Positions 22,721 through 37,762 are shown, counted from the stretch's first letter. The stretch is 64,000 bases of DNA from Ariolimax columbianus (GCA_036924085.1 JAVGWX010000004.1:8455044-8519043), one strand, 5' to 3'. Notes: generated by a model from the sequence alone, not told the origin. Numbers and translations: made by a program.

Positions 22721-23590
22721 ACTCATAGAGCAACTGGACAAAACTCATAGGCGTATACTGGTTCAGTCACCCTACAAACTCACTCTATTTTTCAGTCTGC
22801 TAGACAACTAACAGCCTATCAATCTCTCTCCTAGCCAGTCTCTCGAGTTCATCTTTGCCAAGTATTTTTTGGTCTCAAGAAACTTCATGGCTGTCCAATG
22901 GGCTTTTATTAGTTGTCTGACTTAGCCATCACTCTAATTTGGAAATACATCTAACTAGTTATTGGAGCATTATCCCTGAATTCATATTCACTCTAAATGT
23001 CGCAGCCCGTCGTGGCGGTATTTGACTATCACCAATCCCCAACATATCAAATCGGAACGCCAGAGTGGTCAGCTCCAAACCTCCACCTCAGATCCGAACA
23101 CACCCCCCCCACCCCCCATCTGTACCCCTGTACCAGACACATTCTTCCACCTAACTTCTCGTTTCCTTTGTCCACCTAATGTCGAGGAGGAGAGTGACCT
23201 TGGCACACATTTAGGCAACCTTTGTTCCAAGATCACCTCTGCCCTTAACGCCTATGCTTCAGCTGGAACTGTTACACGTGTCATATCAATATTGACATGC
23301 TTACATTATAGCCATCATTATCAGTATATTGTTTTTTCCTTTTCTGGTAACAAAATATACCATCTGAATAACTAGAAATAAAACTAAATCACCGTTACAG
23401 ATATAAGCTATTTGCCGGAAACAAATCCCAACACAAACAAGCACCAACAGTTACCAAAAACATGGTACATTATTGTAACACACATCTGTAGGCTACTATT
23501 TGCAAGAAAGAGCACAAAGTGTTCTGGAATGTGGTAAAAAATTTTTTAAAACATGGTATGTCAGTTATGAAATCATGATCCTAAGTTCGT
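22721..23590. other. No recognised gene
   Basis: A 117-codon plus frame (23022-23375) carries a proline-rich stretch and PNVEEESDLGTHLGNLCSKI, which is protein-like, but I could not assign it. A C-rich stretch lies at 23101-23120. Confidence 0.3.
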
Positions 23591-23765
23591 CTGGTCACAT
23601 ATGAGCTCAACAGATGCTATCCACGCTTTCCTGTTATGTGCTGTCCTCTTGAGTTCAGCCAACGAGAGCCCAATTGAACTGGCTTTCCTTTCATTTGTTT
23701 CTCTGACTTCTCGTTTGTTGCTTTACCTGCAAGTTACAACCCAGATCATGCCTCGCTGTATTGTC
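23590..23765 (-). pseudogene. Probable LINE C-terminal tail fragment
   Basis: On the minus strand the translation SIGLSLAELKRTAHNRKAWI, then ASVELICDQTNL, fits the last LINE block (a G-(L/M)-SW-E---A-DR--W---V--LC pattern). It is short, diverged and lacks the GRPK block, so the assignment is tentative. Confidence 0.35.
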
Positions 23766-24391
23766 ATGTGTCCTTCTGAGCGTGTGTAATATCATCTCTA
23801 CTTTCTCTCCCTAGCGTCCTGCTTTATTTGACGTTGCAGTGTTCTTTTCTAACATATTCATGGTCTGCCATTCCCTCTGATCAATTAATGCGAAGTAACC
23901 TATGAAGATTGTTGATGATCCCGGTCTGCAGTCTGGATGTGATACTTTTAATCTGATTCCGTGTTTCCGAATCATAAAGCCTGACCAAATCTACATTTGC
24001 GTTGATGATGACTTGGTTGATAACACAATCGCTCTAGCTATGAACTGGCAGCTATTGTCCTGTCCACCCAATCCCTTCCGGACCAAAGCACACGACGTCC
24101 TCAGTTGGAGTTCGTATAAATAATAATGCCCTAGAAGCATCATGATATTGACGCGTCTTTTGAATATCTCTGAAGGGAGGTAGCCCAGTGTGTCAGTGTA
24201 CCATGTCTCGTCCTGCCAGTGGCGTAGCATGCATATCTGAGTCGGCCATTTCATCGCTCTTAAGTCCGTCATCCCAGCTCATCTGTAATGACGGTGTGAC
24301 TGGCTCTCCTCGTTGCCTAGGAGATCGTCACAAAGTGGCAGAGTTGCAATGTCTCTTCATCATCTATTGTGATAAATGATAGAGGAAAAAG
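23766..24391. other. No recognised feature
   Basis: A minus-strand frame at 23991-24272 is open for 93 codons without a recognisable motif. Confidence 0.3.
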
Positions 24392-24535
24392 ACCTAGGAG
24401 CATACCCCACTTGCCCGGGGCTTGAGCATACCCCACTTGTCCGTGGCTTGAGCATACCCCACTTGTCCGTAGCTTGAGCATACCCCACTTGTCGTGGCTT
24501 GAGCATACCCCACTTGCCCGTGGCTTGAGCATCCA
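24392..24535. repeat. Minisatellite, 26 bp unit, about 5.5 copies
   Basis: The unit is gcttgagcataccccacttg plus tccgtg, with one 25-bp copy (loss of one base in tgtcgtgg). Confidence 0.92.
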
Positions 24536-24659
24536 CACTTCGAAAAGTAAAAAAAGTAACGTAACCCATAGCATTACTGCCGTAGGGGTGTGAGATGTTA
24601 AGCGATCTCTCATTTCAAAGGCTCGGCTATATGAGGGCGTTAGCCATCTCTTCTCCCTC

Positions 24660-24780
24660 GCCGCTTTAACTTGCTGGATTGAACCGGTACCTATTTAAGG
24701 CCTAATATTTCCACCTAAACGGGGGAATGAACTCGGTTGAGGCCATCTCGCTAGCCACTGCGCTACACGACTACAGCCAC
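24660..24780 (-). other. tRNA-like Pol III head, possible SINE or tRNA pseudogene
   Basis: The minus strand carries tagcgcagtggctag (A-box-like, 24751-24765) and ggttcaatcc (B-box-like, 24676-24685). The boxes are about 75 bases apart, longer than in a normal tRNA, and no cloverleaf closes. It could be the head of a SINE with an insertion. Confidence 0.3.
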
Positions 24781-25185
24781 AACTTTAGGACTCCACCTAC
24801 TCATAAGCCCCTTAGTCTGGCCACTCTCTAAGGACCTGTCCGGATTACGTGACCCTACCAGGAATAATACTCCAGCCGGCACAGTTCATGGGATCATTGG
24901 GGCATGCAATCATGTGCAGACTACATTTATGTTAAACAGCCATATCTTATTTTAAACGGAGAATACTGCTAACTTCCATTTTGGTCGGGTCCATTGAAAG
25001 TAGATATTGCCTTGTTAATTCTAACTTTAACATCTTGATTTCTTCCTCCACCTTCGTTATTGCACGCACAACAGAAGAAAAACACAAAAATATATTACAA
25101 GTGACAGTAACAATGAAATGAACAACGATACAGAGAATTATATACACAGTCAATGAAACACTGATGTTCGTTATAACAGCTACGG
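24781..25185. other. No recognised feature
   Basis: Unique-looking sequence up to the 29-bp array. Confidence 0.3.
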
Positions 25186-25400
25186 GGAACTGACAGGAAT
25201 CTAACAACGGACACGCAACTGACAGGAATCTAACAACTGACACACAACTGACAGGAATCTAACAACGGACACACAACTGACAGGAATCTAACAATGGACA
25301 CACAACTGACAGGAATCTAACAACGGACACACAACTGACAGGAATCTAACAACGGACACACAACTGACAGGAATCTAACAACGGACACACAACTGACAGA
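25186..25400. repeat. Minisatellite, 29 bp unit, about seven copies
   Basis: The unit is acaactgacaggaatctaac then aacggacac, with single-base changes only (ctgacac, atggacac). Confidence 0.95.
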
Positions 25401-26040
25401 GTCAGATAGGAAATGTGACAACGGTTACAGTCAGAAAGTGAAGCGGCTGACTGATATTGTGTTCAGCCATTGTAATTAGCTGTCACTTGAGATTGTCGGG
25501 TTTCAAGGTCCAGGTGTACGTCATGATAAGGTAGGATGATGACAAATAATATATTAAGGCGTCTTTGTTCTTTTCTCGTAAAGTATGCTACATTTTGGTG
25601 ACGTCAGCTCCTTTAACAACAGAACGACAAAGCTATATACCAATTATATACACAACCAAGAAGAGTAAGAGAGAGAGAAAAGTGTATGTGTGTATTTAAC
25701 ACATTCTCCGGAAACGTTTTGAGGATTACTCTAGTGCTATAGAAACTCTGTGTTCAACATGAGCTGTGATAGTAAAAATAACTTAGCGTGTACAGGTTGT
25801 TAATGCCAGACGTAAACAACACACACATACACAGCACAGACATGTTATGTTAACCAAGCTGTTGCTAGATGTGCTCACCTCACAGAGCGTGTTTGGGAAC
25901 AGCAGAACTTGATAATTTATTTTAAAAGTCATGGTTTGCAATGTATGTTCGTTAGCACGCTTCAATATGGCAGCCAAACTTAGACAATGTATGCCAAACA
26001 ATAGCACATACTTTACACATTCCATCTACGGCACATGAGA
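25401..26040. other. No recognised feature
   Basis: Unique-looking sequence; minus-strand frame 25783-26025 has no motif. Confidence 0.3.
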
Positions 26041-26044
26041 TTCA

Positions 26045-26570
26045 TTCTTGAAATTACATGGAGGCATGGACCGAGTGACACAGGCAGAGGTGCACTCTCG
26101 CTCCAATTTCTCAAGCATTAACACTCTCCCTAGGCAGAGAAGACCACGAAGGCTTGGGCATGTTCGTCGTATGGAAGATGATCGCATTCTCAAAGATATC
26201 TTCTACGGACAGTTGGCAGATGGCAAGAAAACAATCAGCCGAACACAATCGAGGTTCAAACGTGATGGTAGGCGTGATATGAAAGCCCTGGATATGAATC
26301 TCACATCCTGAAAAAACGAAGCTGCATACCTATCCAAGTGAAGATGTGCCATGAAGAGCCACCTCGCGTATGGTGAAACGAAGCTCTTGCAACACAGAGA
26401 AGCGACAAAAACAACGCCGCAAGGAGACGACTGAACCGGCCTACTTCTATTTGTTTTCCTCTTCTGCCTCGCCTGTGGGAGCAAACCACTGGATAATGCT
26501 GAGTTGTTCGTGTTTCCCGTTGAATCTTGCTGTTCTAGTTTTTCCATGGATTGCACGCCCCTCTAGATAA
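26045..26570 (+). pseudogene. LINE C-terminal region relic
   Basis: The frame from 26048 gives RVTQAEVHSRSNFSSINTLP, then RQRRPRRLGHVRRMEDDRIL and KDIFYGQLADGKKTISRTQS, then RDMKALDMNLTS and a stop. The RR(L/W)GHV-RM-D-R--K---YGQL pattern is the typical tail of an RTE-like LINE. The downstream part (KLLQHREKRQKQRRKETTEP, in another frame) continues it. Related to, but different from, the tail at 1240-1490. Confidence 0.7.
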
Positions 26571-26772
26571 TGTTTGTTCAATCATTGTTTCAGTATAACT
26601 ATAACTCCAACTGTCGGCTTGGTATCATCTCTGACCAAAATCTAGAATAGCTTCCCCTGAGCCCTTTGTAACTTCCTCTACTCTCGCTGATGTCTAGAGC
26701 GGCCAGTTTTTATTCTGCATTTCTTTTAGCATCTGATAAGTTTTGACTGTTTCAGTTACGGTTGTTGCTTTT
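26571..26772. other. No recognised feature up to the assembly gap
   Basis: T-rich unique-looking sequence. Confidence 0.3.
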
Positions 26773-26872
26773 NNNNNNNNNNNNNNNNNNNNNNNNNNNN
26801 NNNNNNNNNNNNNNNNNNNNNNNNNNNNNNNNNNNNNNNNNNNNNNNNNNNNNNNNNNNNNNNNNNNNNNNN
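26773..26872. other. Assembly gap (100 Ns)
   Basis: Exactly 100 N bases, the conventional size for a gap of unknown length. It lies shortly before the largest satellite, so array collapse or misjoin is possible here. Confidence 1.
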
Positions 26873-26994
26873 TGGCATGCTTAAACAGAATACACCTGGT
26901 GTCCTGGCATTAAGGCAAACTGTGATAGGGAGAAGGCGCTATCGTGACTGACAGTGGTATTCTCAATAGGTGTATTGCCACAAGTATATGGGGC

Positions 26995-28437
26995 AGATGT
27001 CAGCTATCTTTGACGAGACATCAGCAATCTTTGACGAGACATCAGCTGTCTTTGACTAGACATCAGCTATCTTTGACGAGACATCAGCAATCTTTGACGA
27101 GACATCAGCAATCTTTGACGAGACATCAGCTATCTTTGACGAGGCATAAACAATCTTTGACGAGACATCAACTATTTATGGCGATTCATCAACTATCTAT
27201 AACGAGACATCAGCTATCTTTGATGAGACAGCTATCTTTGAGGAGACATCAGCTATCGTTGACGAGACATCAGATATATTTGATAAGACATCAGCTATCT
27301 TTGACGAGACATCAGCAATCTTTGACGAGACATCAGCTATCTTTGATGAGACAGCTATCTTTGACGAGACATCAGCTGTCTTTGACTAGACATCAGCTAT
27401 CTTTGACGAGACATCAGCAATCTTTGACTAGACATCAGCTATCTTTGACGAGACATCAGCTGTCTTTGACTAGACATCAGCTATCTTTGACGAGACATCA
27501 GCTATCTTTGACTAGACATCAGCTATCTTTGACGAGACATCAGCAATCTTTGACGAGACATCAGATATATATGATAAGACATCAGCTATCTTTGACGAGA
27601 CATCAGCTATCTTTGACGAGACATCAGCAATCTTTGACGAGACATCAGCAATCTTTGACGAGGCATAAACAATCTTTGACGAGACATCAGCTATCTTTGA
27701 CGAGACATCAGCAATCTTTGACGAGACATCAGCAATCTTTGACGAGACATCAGCTATCTTTGATGAGACAGCTATCTTTGATGAGACAGCTATCTTTGAC
27801 GAGACATCAGCTGTCTTTGACTAGACATCAGCTATCTTTGACTAGACATCAGCTATCTTTGACGAGACATCAGCAATCTTTGACGAGACATCAGATATAT
27901 ATGATAAGACATCAGCTATCTTTGACGAGACATCAGCAATCTTTTACGAGACATCAGCAATCTTTGACGAGACATCAGCAATCTTTGACGAGGCATAAAC
28001 AATCTTTGACGAGACATCAGCTATCTTTGACGAGACATCAGCAATCTTTGACGAGACATCAGCAATCTTTGACGAGACATCAGCTATCTTTGACGAGGCA
28101 TAAACAATCTTTGACGAGACATCAACTATTTATGGCGATTCATCAACTATCTATAACGAGACATCAGCTATCTTTGATGAGACAGCTATCTTTGAGGAGA
28201 CATGAGCTATCGTTGACGAGACATCAGCTATCTTTGACGAGACATCAGCAATCTTTGACGAGACATCAGCAATCTTTGACGAGAAATCAGCTATCTTTGA
28301 CGAGGCATAAACAATCTTTGACGAGACATCAGCTATCTTTGGTGAGACATCAGCAATCTTTGACGAGACATCAACTATTTATGGCGATTCATCAACTATC
28401 TATAACGAGACATCAGCTATCTATTGGAAAACTTCAA
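26995..28437. repeat. Minisatellite, 21 bp unit, about 68 copies, with large higher-order repeats
   Basis: The unit is gacgagacatcagctatctt plus t. The plus strand stays open for 519 codons (26944-28503) as repeated SLTRHQL/Q heptapeptides; 18-bp units (SLMRQL) preserve the frame. The block with gaggcataaacaatctttga and atttatggcgattcatcaac starts at 27141 and again at 28095 (954 bp apart). The rarer tcagatatatatgataagac recurs at 27561 and 27891 (330 bp apart). I see no supporting gene signals. Confidence 0.96.
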
Positions 28438-28639
28438 GTATCCAAATCGAAAAGGGAGCAACCAATAGAGAGGCTTCAAGTACCAATGGCGAGTCGGCAC
28501 TAGTCGAATGAAACCCTAAGGGATATTCGAAGCTCCTTCTCTGGTATGGTGGCTGCTGTATATAGATCTGATATTTCCACTATTGAAATATAAATATCAA
28601 AACCTTTGAGCTCTTTGCAGAGCATAAATCGACAAGAAA

Positions 28640-28805
28640 TGCTGACCAAGGCCCCCCCCCCTCTCCCCCGCCCAACCGCCTTCCAGCCCTGTCCACGTCT
28701 GCCTTATCGCTGTTATGTCTGTCGCAAGCTCTCTTCCCCGTGAGTTCTTTAGGTCTGTGTCAACGCCTCTTGCCTGGTGGGTTCCAGAACAGAGACTGCC
28801 TTTTT
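28640..28805 (-). pseudogene. LINE 3' tail fragment
   Basis: On the minus strand the translation gives RQSLFWNPPGKRR, a stop, then HRPKELTGKRACDRH, and in a shifted frame AIRQTWTGLEGGWAGERGG. The WNPPGKR--RPK block followed by a TW---E-- block is the LINE C-terminal tail, as at 4565-4770. A C-rich run at 28651-28670 marks the far end. Confidence 0.55.
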
Positions 28806-28890
28806 ATTATATCAGTTTTGTCAAGTATGTATGCACTATCGAAAGCGGGCGCCATTTTCCCTCTTCTTAAATCAGGCCCCACGTATGAAT

Positions 28891-28895
<5 letters not shown>

Positions 28896-28936
<41 letters not shown>
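28896..28936. repeat. (TA)n microsatellite at left border of mariner foldback
   Basis: About 20 TA repeats immediately before the palindromic element. A matching TA array lies on its other side at 29637-29683. Confidence 0.97.
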
Positions 28937-28941
<5 letters not shown>

Positions 28942-29635
28942 AAGTAAACATACGTACGATGGCATGATGACATCGCTTCTGATGTAAATAGCGCATACCA
29001 ACGGTCATGTTTGCAAAATGTCATTATCCACCGACCTATAGTTTCCTCAGCAGACTGTTGAAAACATGGCGGATGTGATACGGAATCCGTTCAGAGTTGA
29101 TCAGCAAGCGGTGATTCGGTTTCTGACAGCTGAAGTATGTCGACCAGTTGACATTAATTGTAGAATGCAGGCAGTGTATGATGACAAACGTGTGCCGAAG
29201 ACAACAGTGAAGAACTAGCCAACGATTTTTAAAGAAGGGCGTGAGTTAACGCAAGATCTTCCGAGGCAGGTCAGACGCATATTAATGCGTCAGAAAATGC
29301 CATCGTCAAAATTGATGCAGTAATTCGGGTGGACCGTCGCCGTAGCTTACGTTCGCCACATTTTTGTCACCATACACTACCTGCATTCTGCAATGAATGT
29401 CAAATGGTCGACATCCTCCAGCTGGTAGAAACCGAATCACCGCTTGCTGATCAACTCTGGACGAATTCCGTATCACACCCGTCATGTTTTTAAACGGTCT
29501 GCGGAGGAAAATATGAGTGGGTGGATAATGAATTTTTTTTTAATTTGACGGTTAGTATGTGCTGCTCACATCAGAAGTGACGTCATCATGCGCATCGTAC
29601 GTGCAGTTAGGTCCGGTTTCATTTGAAAACGTCTC

Positions 29636-29636
<1 letters not shown>
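28937..29636. mobile_element. Palindromic (foldback) mariner derivative
   Basis: Arms of about 250 bases (about 28951-29195 and 29350-29605) are inverted copies of one another around a loop of about 150 bases. For example, gagttgatcagcaagcggtg at 29095 reappears inverted near 29440, and cttctgatgt near 28977 appears inverted near 29565. Each arm reads outside-in as a terminal repeat, an ATG at 29064 (MADVIRNPFRVDQQAVIRFL) and a mariner N-terminus (RMQAVYDDK). The right outer end (gtctcg before TA, inverted cgagacgttttcaaatg) is mariner-like. The catalytic part is absent. Such an element could form a long hairpin RNA. Confidence 0.8.
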
Positions 29637-29687
<51 letters not shown>

Positions 29688-29705
29688 GTGTGTGTGTGTG
29701 TGTGC
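29637..29705. repeat. (TA)n then (GT)n microsatellite
   Basis: About 23 TA repeats followed by about ten GT repeats, directly at the right end of the foldback element. Confidence 0.97.
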
Positions 29706-31985
29706 GTGTGAGTGCGTGCCAGTGTGCATGAAACATATATCCCTAAGATTAGCGCACCACAACATTAAGAGTGTTGCTCGGGAAGCATGACAGGCAGATG
29801 TTATCTAACGCTCAATATATTATGGTATCTTCGCTGCAAGTCTACAGTCTGTAGCTGTTCTCTCAAACTAAACTAACTCTGTTGATATACATTACACCCT
29901 AGTGGTTGACGCTTTTTGTTTTATAGACTACATCGTCTAGTCTTATATGACTGAGACTTATCAAGTACCTTAAAAAGCAATCTATCTTTCCGTTTCTGAT
30001 TCTGTCTCAATACTTTATCAAGCAATTTATATTTCCGTTACCAATTCTGCATAAACACATAATCAAGAAATCTATCTTTCCCTTATTAATTCTGTCTCAA
30101 TACTTTATCAAGCAATCTATCCTTCTCCCTTTTACACTCTTATGCTGTTGTTGTTGCTTCCATAGATTCCAGAAGTGATATCTACTTCAATTATTGTCAA
30201 GAGCTGAGTGTCGCCGGTTCCCGTGAGAGTTGTCGAAAGTATAGTGTCACCGACTTCCTGGAGAATTTTGCCAATTTATTCTGAAGATTGAATGTTTCTC
30301 GCTCATCCGCTGACGTCCGAGGGCTCATGGGACGCCATGTCTGAGTGAAATGAGTACGAAATATTGCTTTGACTAGAACTCATTGTCAAATAAATGTTCC
30401 ACCTCATTCGACTTTTCAAAGCTGAGTACTTTGTTGTGTGTTTTAGCAAAACGTTCTACGTTTTATACATTTTAACACAGTACGTTTCAATTGAGTCATT
30501 CATAATAAGTGTAATGACGTTTACTTTATAACAAATTACGTCATTATTCTTACTTATAAATTCATAAATCAAAGACACCACGGGACCGAACGTCAACTTT
30601 CGATTCTAACCATATATAGGTAAAGGCTCGAATCCCGCACTGGGAAAGAAATAACACGAAATCCACATTACAGACACCAAGCCCTTTATCAAGGACAAAC
30701 AGAACACAAGAGAAGACATCACAATTCACAAAAGCAAAGGCGAGGGAAGCATACTTATTCACCAGAGAGTGGCCAGGAATGTGTGAAGTACGGCAAGCCA
30801 CTTACTAAAAAGTTGACCAAACAAGAATATCAACTGGGAAAACTGGAGTGAGTCAAACAAGATTGAGGGTGAGAAGAAATGTAAAGGCGAAATGTATGCG
30901 TGTCTGTATTCTTCAGATCTCTAATCTCTCGTACGGCTGTTAACTTTCTTTACTTGGCCGTCTCTATCTGCCCCAACTGGCCTCTCCACCACCGTATACT
31001 ACAAACACATCGACACGCAGTCTCTGCACATTTATCTATGGATACCACGTGCGGTCTTATAGTTGCTTCATGAGCTAATTGTAGTGTTTTGTATGTGATT
31101 ATGTGCTATTCCATCATGATGCTGAGGAAGGAAATTTCCATAATCGCAGTCAATAACTGGTACGCTATTAGCATCACTACATCTGCAAGACACACCGCGA
31201 GTTAGGCTGTCCTTTTTAGCATGAGTTATTGCAGTATTGTTTGTAAAAATTGGCTGAACCCATTCTGCCCGAGTTGCATTGTCCTGTTCTGTAATGGCGG
31301 TAACAACGTTGAAGCACTACCAGTTCAAAGATAAGCTGTCTAGTATTTAAGAGTACATTGCTTACGATCCTAGATAGCCTTACATGGTGGTCTCACATTT
31401 GTTATGTGACATAATATTGCCATTAGATGTTCAAACATGAATGTATGACACTGGCGTAAACTCACTGCAGGAGCAGAACAACTCCATCAGTCCAGTTTTG
31501 TTTATGAGACAGAAAGCAAACGGAAGGCACGAGTAAAAATATAATAAATGGAAAGCGGAGACATCAGTAAACAGAGAATACAAACAAACAAGCCCAATTA
31601 TAGCAGCATCAAAATTCCGTTAGCTGACACTCAAACAAGACATAGTTTATGTAAGCTGTGCATGACACGTTCTAATATCGGTTTACTCGATGTACGGCAC
31701 TTTTCATACCGATTTGACATTCAGTAGCTTAGGATAAGGTGCTGACTATCTTTTGAGGGCTCCCGCAATCTGATATAACAAACAATATTACATTTGTGGC
31801 TGTACATGCGAGACTTTCATAGATGAAAGATCGACATGAGTGACACAAACATAGGCATTGTGGTTTTTTTTAATCGGATTAAGATAAAACAGACGGAAAA
31901 TATATTCAGAGGAGGCTCAATAGATGATACAATATATACATTTTTGTAAGTATAGAAGGTATCGGTAGTTATATTTGTATAAAAG
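29706..31985. other. No recognised gene in about 2.3 kb
   Basis: Three diverged ~55-base repeats with tttatcaagcaatctatct lie at 29960-30130. A short open stretch near 30165-30280 (SDIYFNYCQELSVAGSRESC) is protein-like but has no supported splice pair. Nothing else was recognised. Confidence 0.35.
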
Positions 31986-34440
<2,455 letters not shown>

Positions 34441-34447
34441 ACTGGGC

Positions 34448-35280
34448 CATGAAGCAGCATCTCGATCAGTATGTTTCACCTGACCGAGATTACTCTTCGC
34501 TTCCACCTTGATCAGTATGTCTCACCTGACCCTCATTACCCTTCGCTCCCACCTTGATCAGTATGTCTCACCTGACCCAGATTACTCTTCGCTCCCACCT
34601 TGATCAGTATGTCTCACCTGACCCTGATTACCCTACGCTACCACCTTGATCAGTATACCTCACGTGACCCAGATTATTCTTCGCTCCCACCTTAATCAGT
34701 ATGTCTCACCTGACCCTGATTACTCTTCGCTCCCACCTTGATCAGTATGTTTCACCTGACCCAGATTACCCTTCGCTCCCACCTTAATCAATTTGTCTCA
34801 CCTGACCCAGATTACTCTTCTCTCCCACCTTGATCAGTATGTCTTACCTGACCCAGATTACTCTTCTCTCCCACCTTGATCAGTATGTCTTACCTGACCC
34901 AGATTACTCTTCGCTACCACCTTGTTCAGTATGTCTCACCTGACCCAGATTACCCTTCGCTCCCATCTTAATCAATATGTCTAGCCTGACCCAGATTACT
35001 CTTCGCTGCCACCTTGATCAGTATGTCTCACCTGACCCTGATTGCCCTTCGCTCCCACCTTGATCAGTATGTTTCACCTGACCCAGATTACCCTTCGCGC
35101 CAACCATGATCAGTATGATTCACCTAACCGAGATTACCCTTCGCGCCAACCTTGATCAATATGTTTCACCTGTCCCTGATTGCCGTTCACTCCCACCTTG
35201 ATCAGTATGTTTCACCTGAAACCTGATTGCCGTTCGCTCCCACGTATATCAGTAATTTCACCTGACCCCGGTGACCATTC
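34448..35280. repeat. Minisatellite, 46 bp unit, about 18 copies
   Basis: The unit is cttgatcagtatgtctcacc, then tgacccagattactcttcgctcccac. Copies diverge toward the right end (cgcgccaacc variants). The minus-strand motif gtcaggtgaaacatactgat resembles the 37-bp array at 41205 and the relic at 12480. Confidence 0.93.
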
Positions 35281-35484
35281 GTTTCCATTTTTCAAGATAA
35301 ACAGCATTTGTTTGACAGATTACTATTATTGAACAGAGACCCACCAATTAGCTGTTTGCATCTTACGCCATTACATATTTGGTATATCGATCGTGTTACA
35401 CTTGGAGAGACGAAATGAGACAACGAATGGTGCTGCTCATTAGATATAAACAGAGATCAGGAACAGTTAAATATTAAACACATA

Positions 35485-36028
35485 CCTCGAACAGTAAGTA
35501 TCTCTCACCTCCAACAGTTGGTATATGTCACCTCCAACAGCAGGTATCTGTCACATCCAACAGTAGATATCTCTCACCTCCAACAATAGGTATCTCTTAC
35601 CTCCAACAGTAGGTATCTCTCACCTCCAACAATAGGTATCTGTCAACTCCAAAAGTAGGTATCTGTCACCTCCAGCAGTAGGTATCTGTCACCTCGAACA
35701 GTAGATATCTCTCACCTCCAACAGTAGATATCTCTCACCTCCAACAGTAGATATCTCTCACCTCCAACAGTACATATCTCTCACCTCTAACAGTAGATAC
35801 CTCTCACCTCCAACAGTAGGTATCTGTCACCTCTAACAGTAGGTATATGTCACCACTAACAGTAGGTATCTATCACCTCCAACAGTGGGTATATGTCACC
35901 TTCAACAGTGGGTATCTGTCACCTCCAACAGTGGGTATCTGTCACCTCCAAAAGTGGGTATCTGTCACCTCCAACAGTGGGTATCTGTCACCTCCAACAG
36001 TGGGTATATGTCACCTTCAACACTGTCG
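35485..36028. repeat. Minisatellite, 23 bp unit, about 23 copies
   Basis: The unit is caacagtaggtatctgtcac plus ctc. The left part has ctctcacctc and agatatc variants, the right part gtgggtatctg. Frames of MSPSTVGICHLQQWV type are artefacts. Confidence 0.95.
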
Positions 36029-36504
36029 AGACTCAAAGAGAATCAGAAGACACAGACGCTACAGGAGTAGAGGCGCCAGGAAATGAACAACTTAGATAAT
36101 AGATTGTCAAGCTTCGATTGACAGTGTTACCGGTAAGAATTTACTAGTATGGCTACAGCTAGGGGCCTTGGATTGATTTAGTACAAAAGTAAGGCCTGTG
36201 ATATTTGCATACACACACCTCTTGAATAAGAGTGGAGATGGTATCACGTGTTTTTGTGATGTCATGATTCCCTGTTTTTGCTTACATGAAAATACTTTCA
36301 GAGTCGCCAGTAAGTAGAACATTGTTAGAAGAAAGAAAGAGATAGAAGAAAGAAAGAGATAGAAGGAAAAGCAGAAAGTAAACAAAAATTGCACAAAGTA
36401 GAGAGAAAGAATAATCATTAAACCGATAACAGGAAAACAGGAAATAGTTTAAATCTACTGGGGAGATAACCTAGTAAATGTCCCTTATTCAAGTTTGAGT
36501 TGTC
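36029..36504. other. No recognised feature
   Basis: Unique-looking sequence with a short purine repeat (agaaagaaagagatagaagg) at 36329-36370. Confidence 0.3.
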
Positions 36505-36665
36505 TGCTACCCCTCTTGGACGGCTCTCAAACCTGAACGATCTTACAGCCGGAAGCGGCTCGAGGTCATCCACATGCGCAACCAGGAGCGTATTCTTGGA
36601 TTCCCCTTGCCAGATCTAATCACAAACATCGAGATGTGTTGACGGACACAGCTGGGAGCATTTTC
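36505..36665 (+). pseudogene. Small LINE post-RT fragment
   Basis: The translation KRLEVIHMRNQERILGFPLP, then DLITNIEM, fits the LINE block that follows the RT (LE-FHMR-LR-ILGI-W-D--TN-EV). About 40 codons only and no flanking LINE sequence was found. Confidence 0.4.
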
Positions 36666-37735
36666 TCAACGCTGTATTACGCTTTCTCTTTTTCTTCAGC
36701 ATGTGGTCTGCCAGTCCCAGCACGTCCTGACAACAGTTGCTATGATTGTTCCTGGAAATCATGGAGGGGGCGAGGTAGCCGCATCACTCCAGTAGTTATC
36801 TTGGCGTACTTGTTATGGTTTCTGTTAGTACACATATTTATCTGTTCATATGTTGCCATTTCTTGTTGGAATTACTCTGTCCTAAGTAGTCTGTCATGCC
36901 TCAAACATTATCGCTCACTCTCCGGATAACAATGACTGCTCTCTACCGTTTCGATCGGCTGCCATCATCATTGTCTTTGCTTATTGTGTGAGCTGTTAAA
37001 TGTTTTTCTTTGCTCTCTGTCCCCGGCGAAGGACTTGTGGCCGTGCAGTGAGTTTTGTGTCCTTCCCTTCCAGTGAAATAATTGAGCTAAACATGTACAT
37101 GTTTGAATACAATAGATGCATTTTCGTGCTGTGTTAGCCAGTCCGCATACATAGCAGACATCTTGCGGCTGTCCTGTGGCTCGCGCATGTTGAACACCAC
37201 GCAATTCTGATATGATTACTGTTAATATCGCTGGACAAGGGCGCATGTAATGGCAGTCATTATGATAATGAGAGTTAACAGTGGCTTCAAATTGGCACAT
37301 TATGTAATTGCACGCACAGACAAACACTATGTTGGCAGACGCGTTAATTTGCTGTCATGAACTCTGCGTGAAGCATAGCTGCATTTGTCATTACATTTTC
37401 TTTTGTTAGTTCCTTCTCCAATTTCATCTGTTAATTAACATTGCCCATAATTAATATTCTACCGACGTTGCCCGGCCATGAATGTGAAAATAGTTAATTT
37501 GTTAAACAATATGTGTACGTCCTATCTCCATTGCACTGGCATCCTGTATTCTAAGACGCCATCGCTATACTCCTTACCACAAACATCTCTCTGTCCTATC
37601 TTTTTCCACTATACCGCAAACCTCTTCCCCATCCCAATCAAACCGCCCGTATTGTCTCCAACAACTAATTCATCTCTTCTATCCCATCAATCAATCTCTC
37701 CCTTCAACTCAACTTGCACATTTCAAATGCACATA
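36666..37735. other. No recognised gene
   Basis: A minus-strand frame at 36968-37327 is open for 119 codons without motifs. No array. Confidence 0.3.
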
Positions 37736-37762
37736 CACATACACACACACACATATATATAC

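Noticed and set aside
23022..23375. Proline-rich 117-codon frame as a LINE ORF1 or host exon
   Set aside because: Some protein-like character, but no zinc knuckle, RNA-binding motif or splice pair could be identified.
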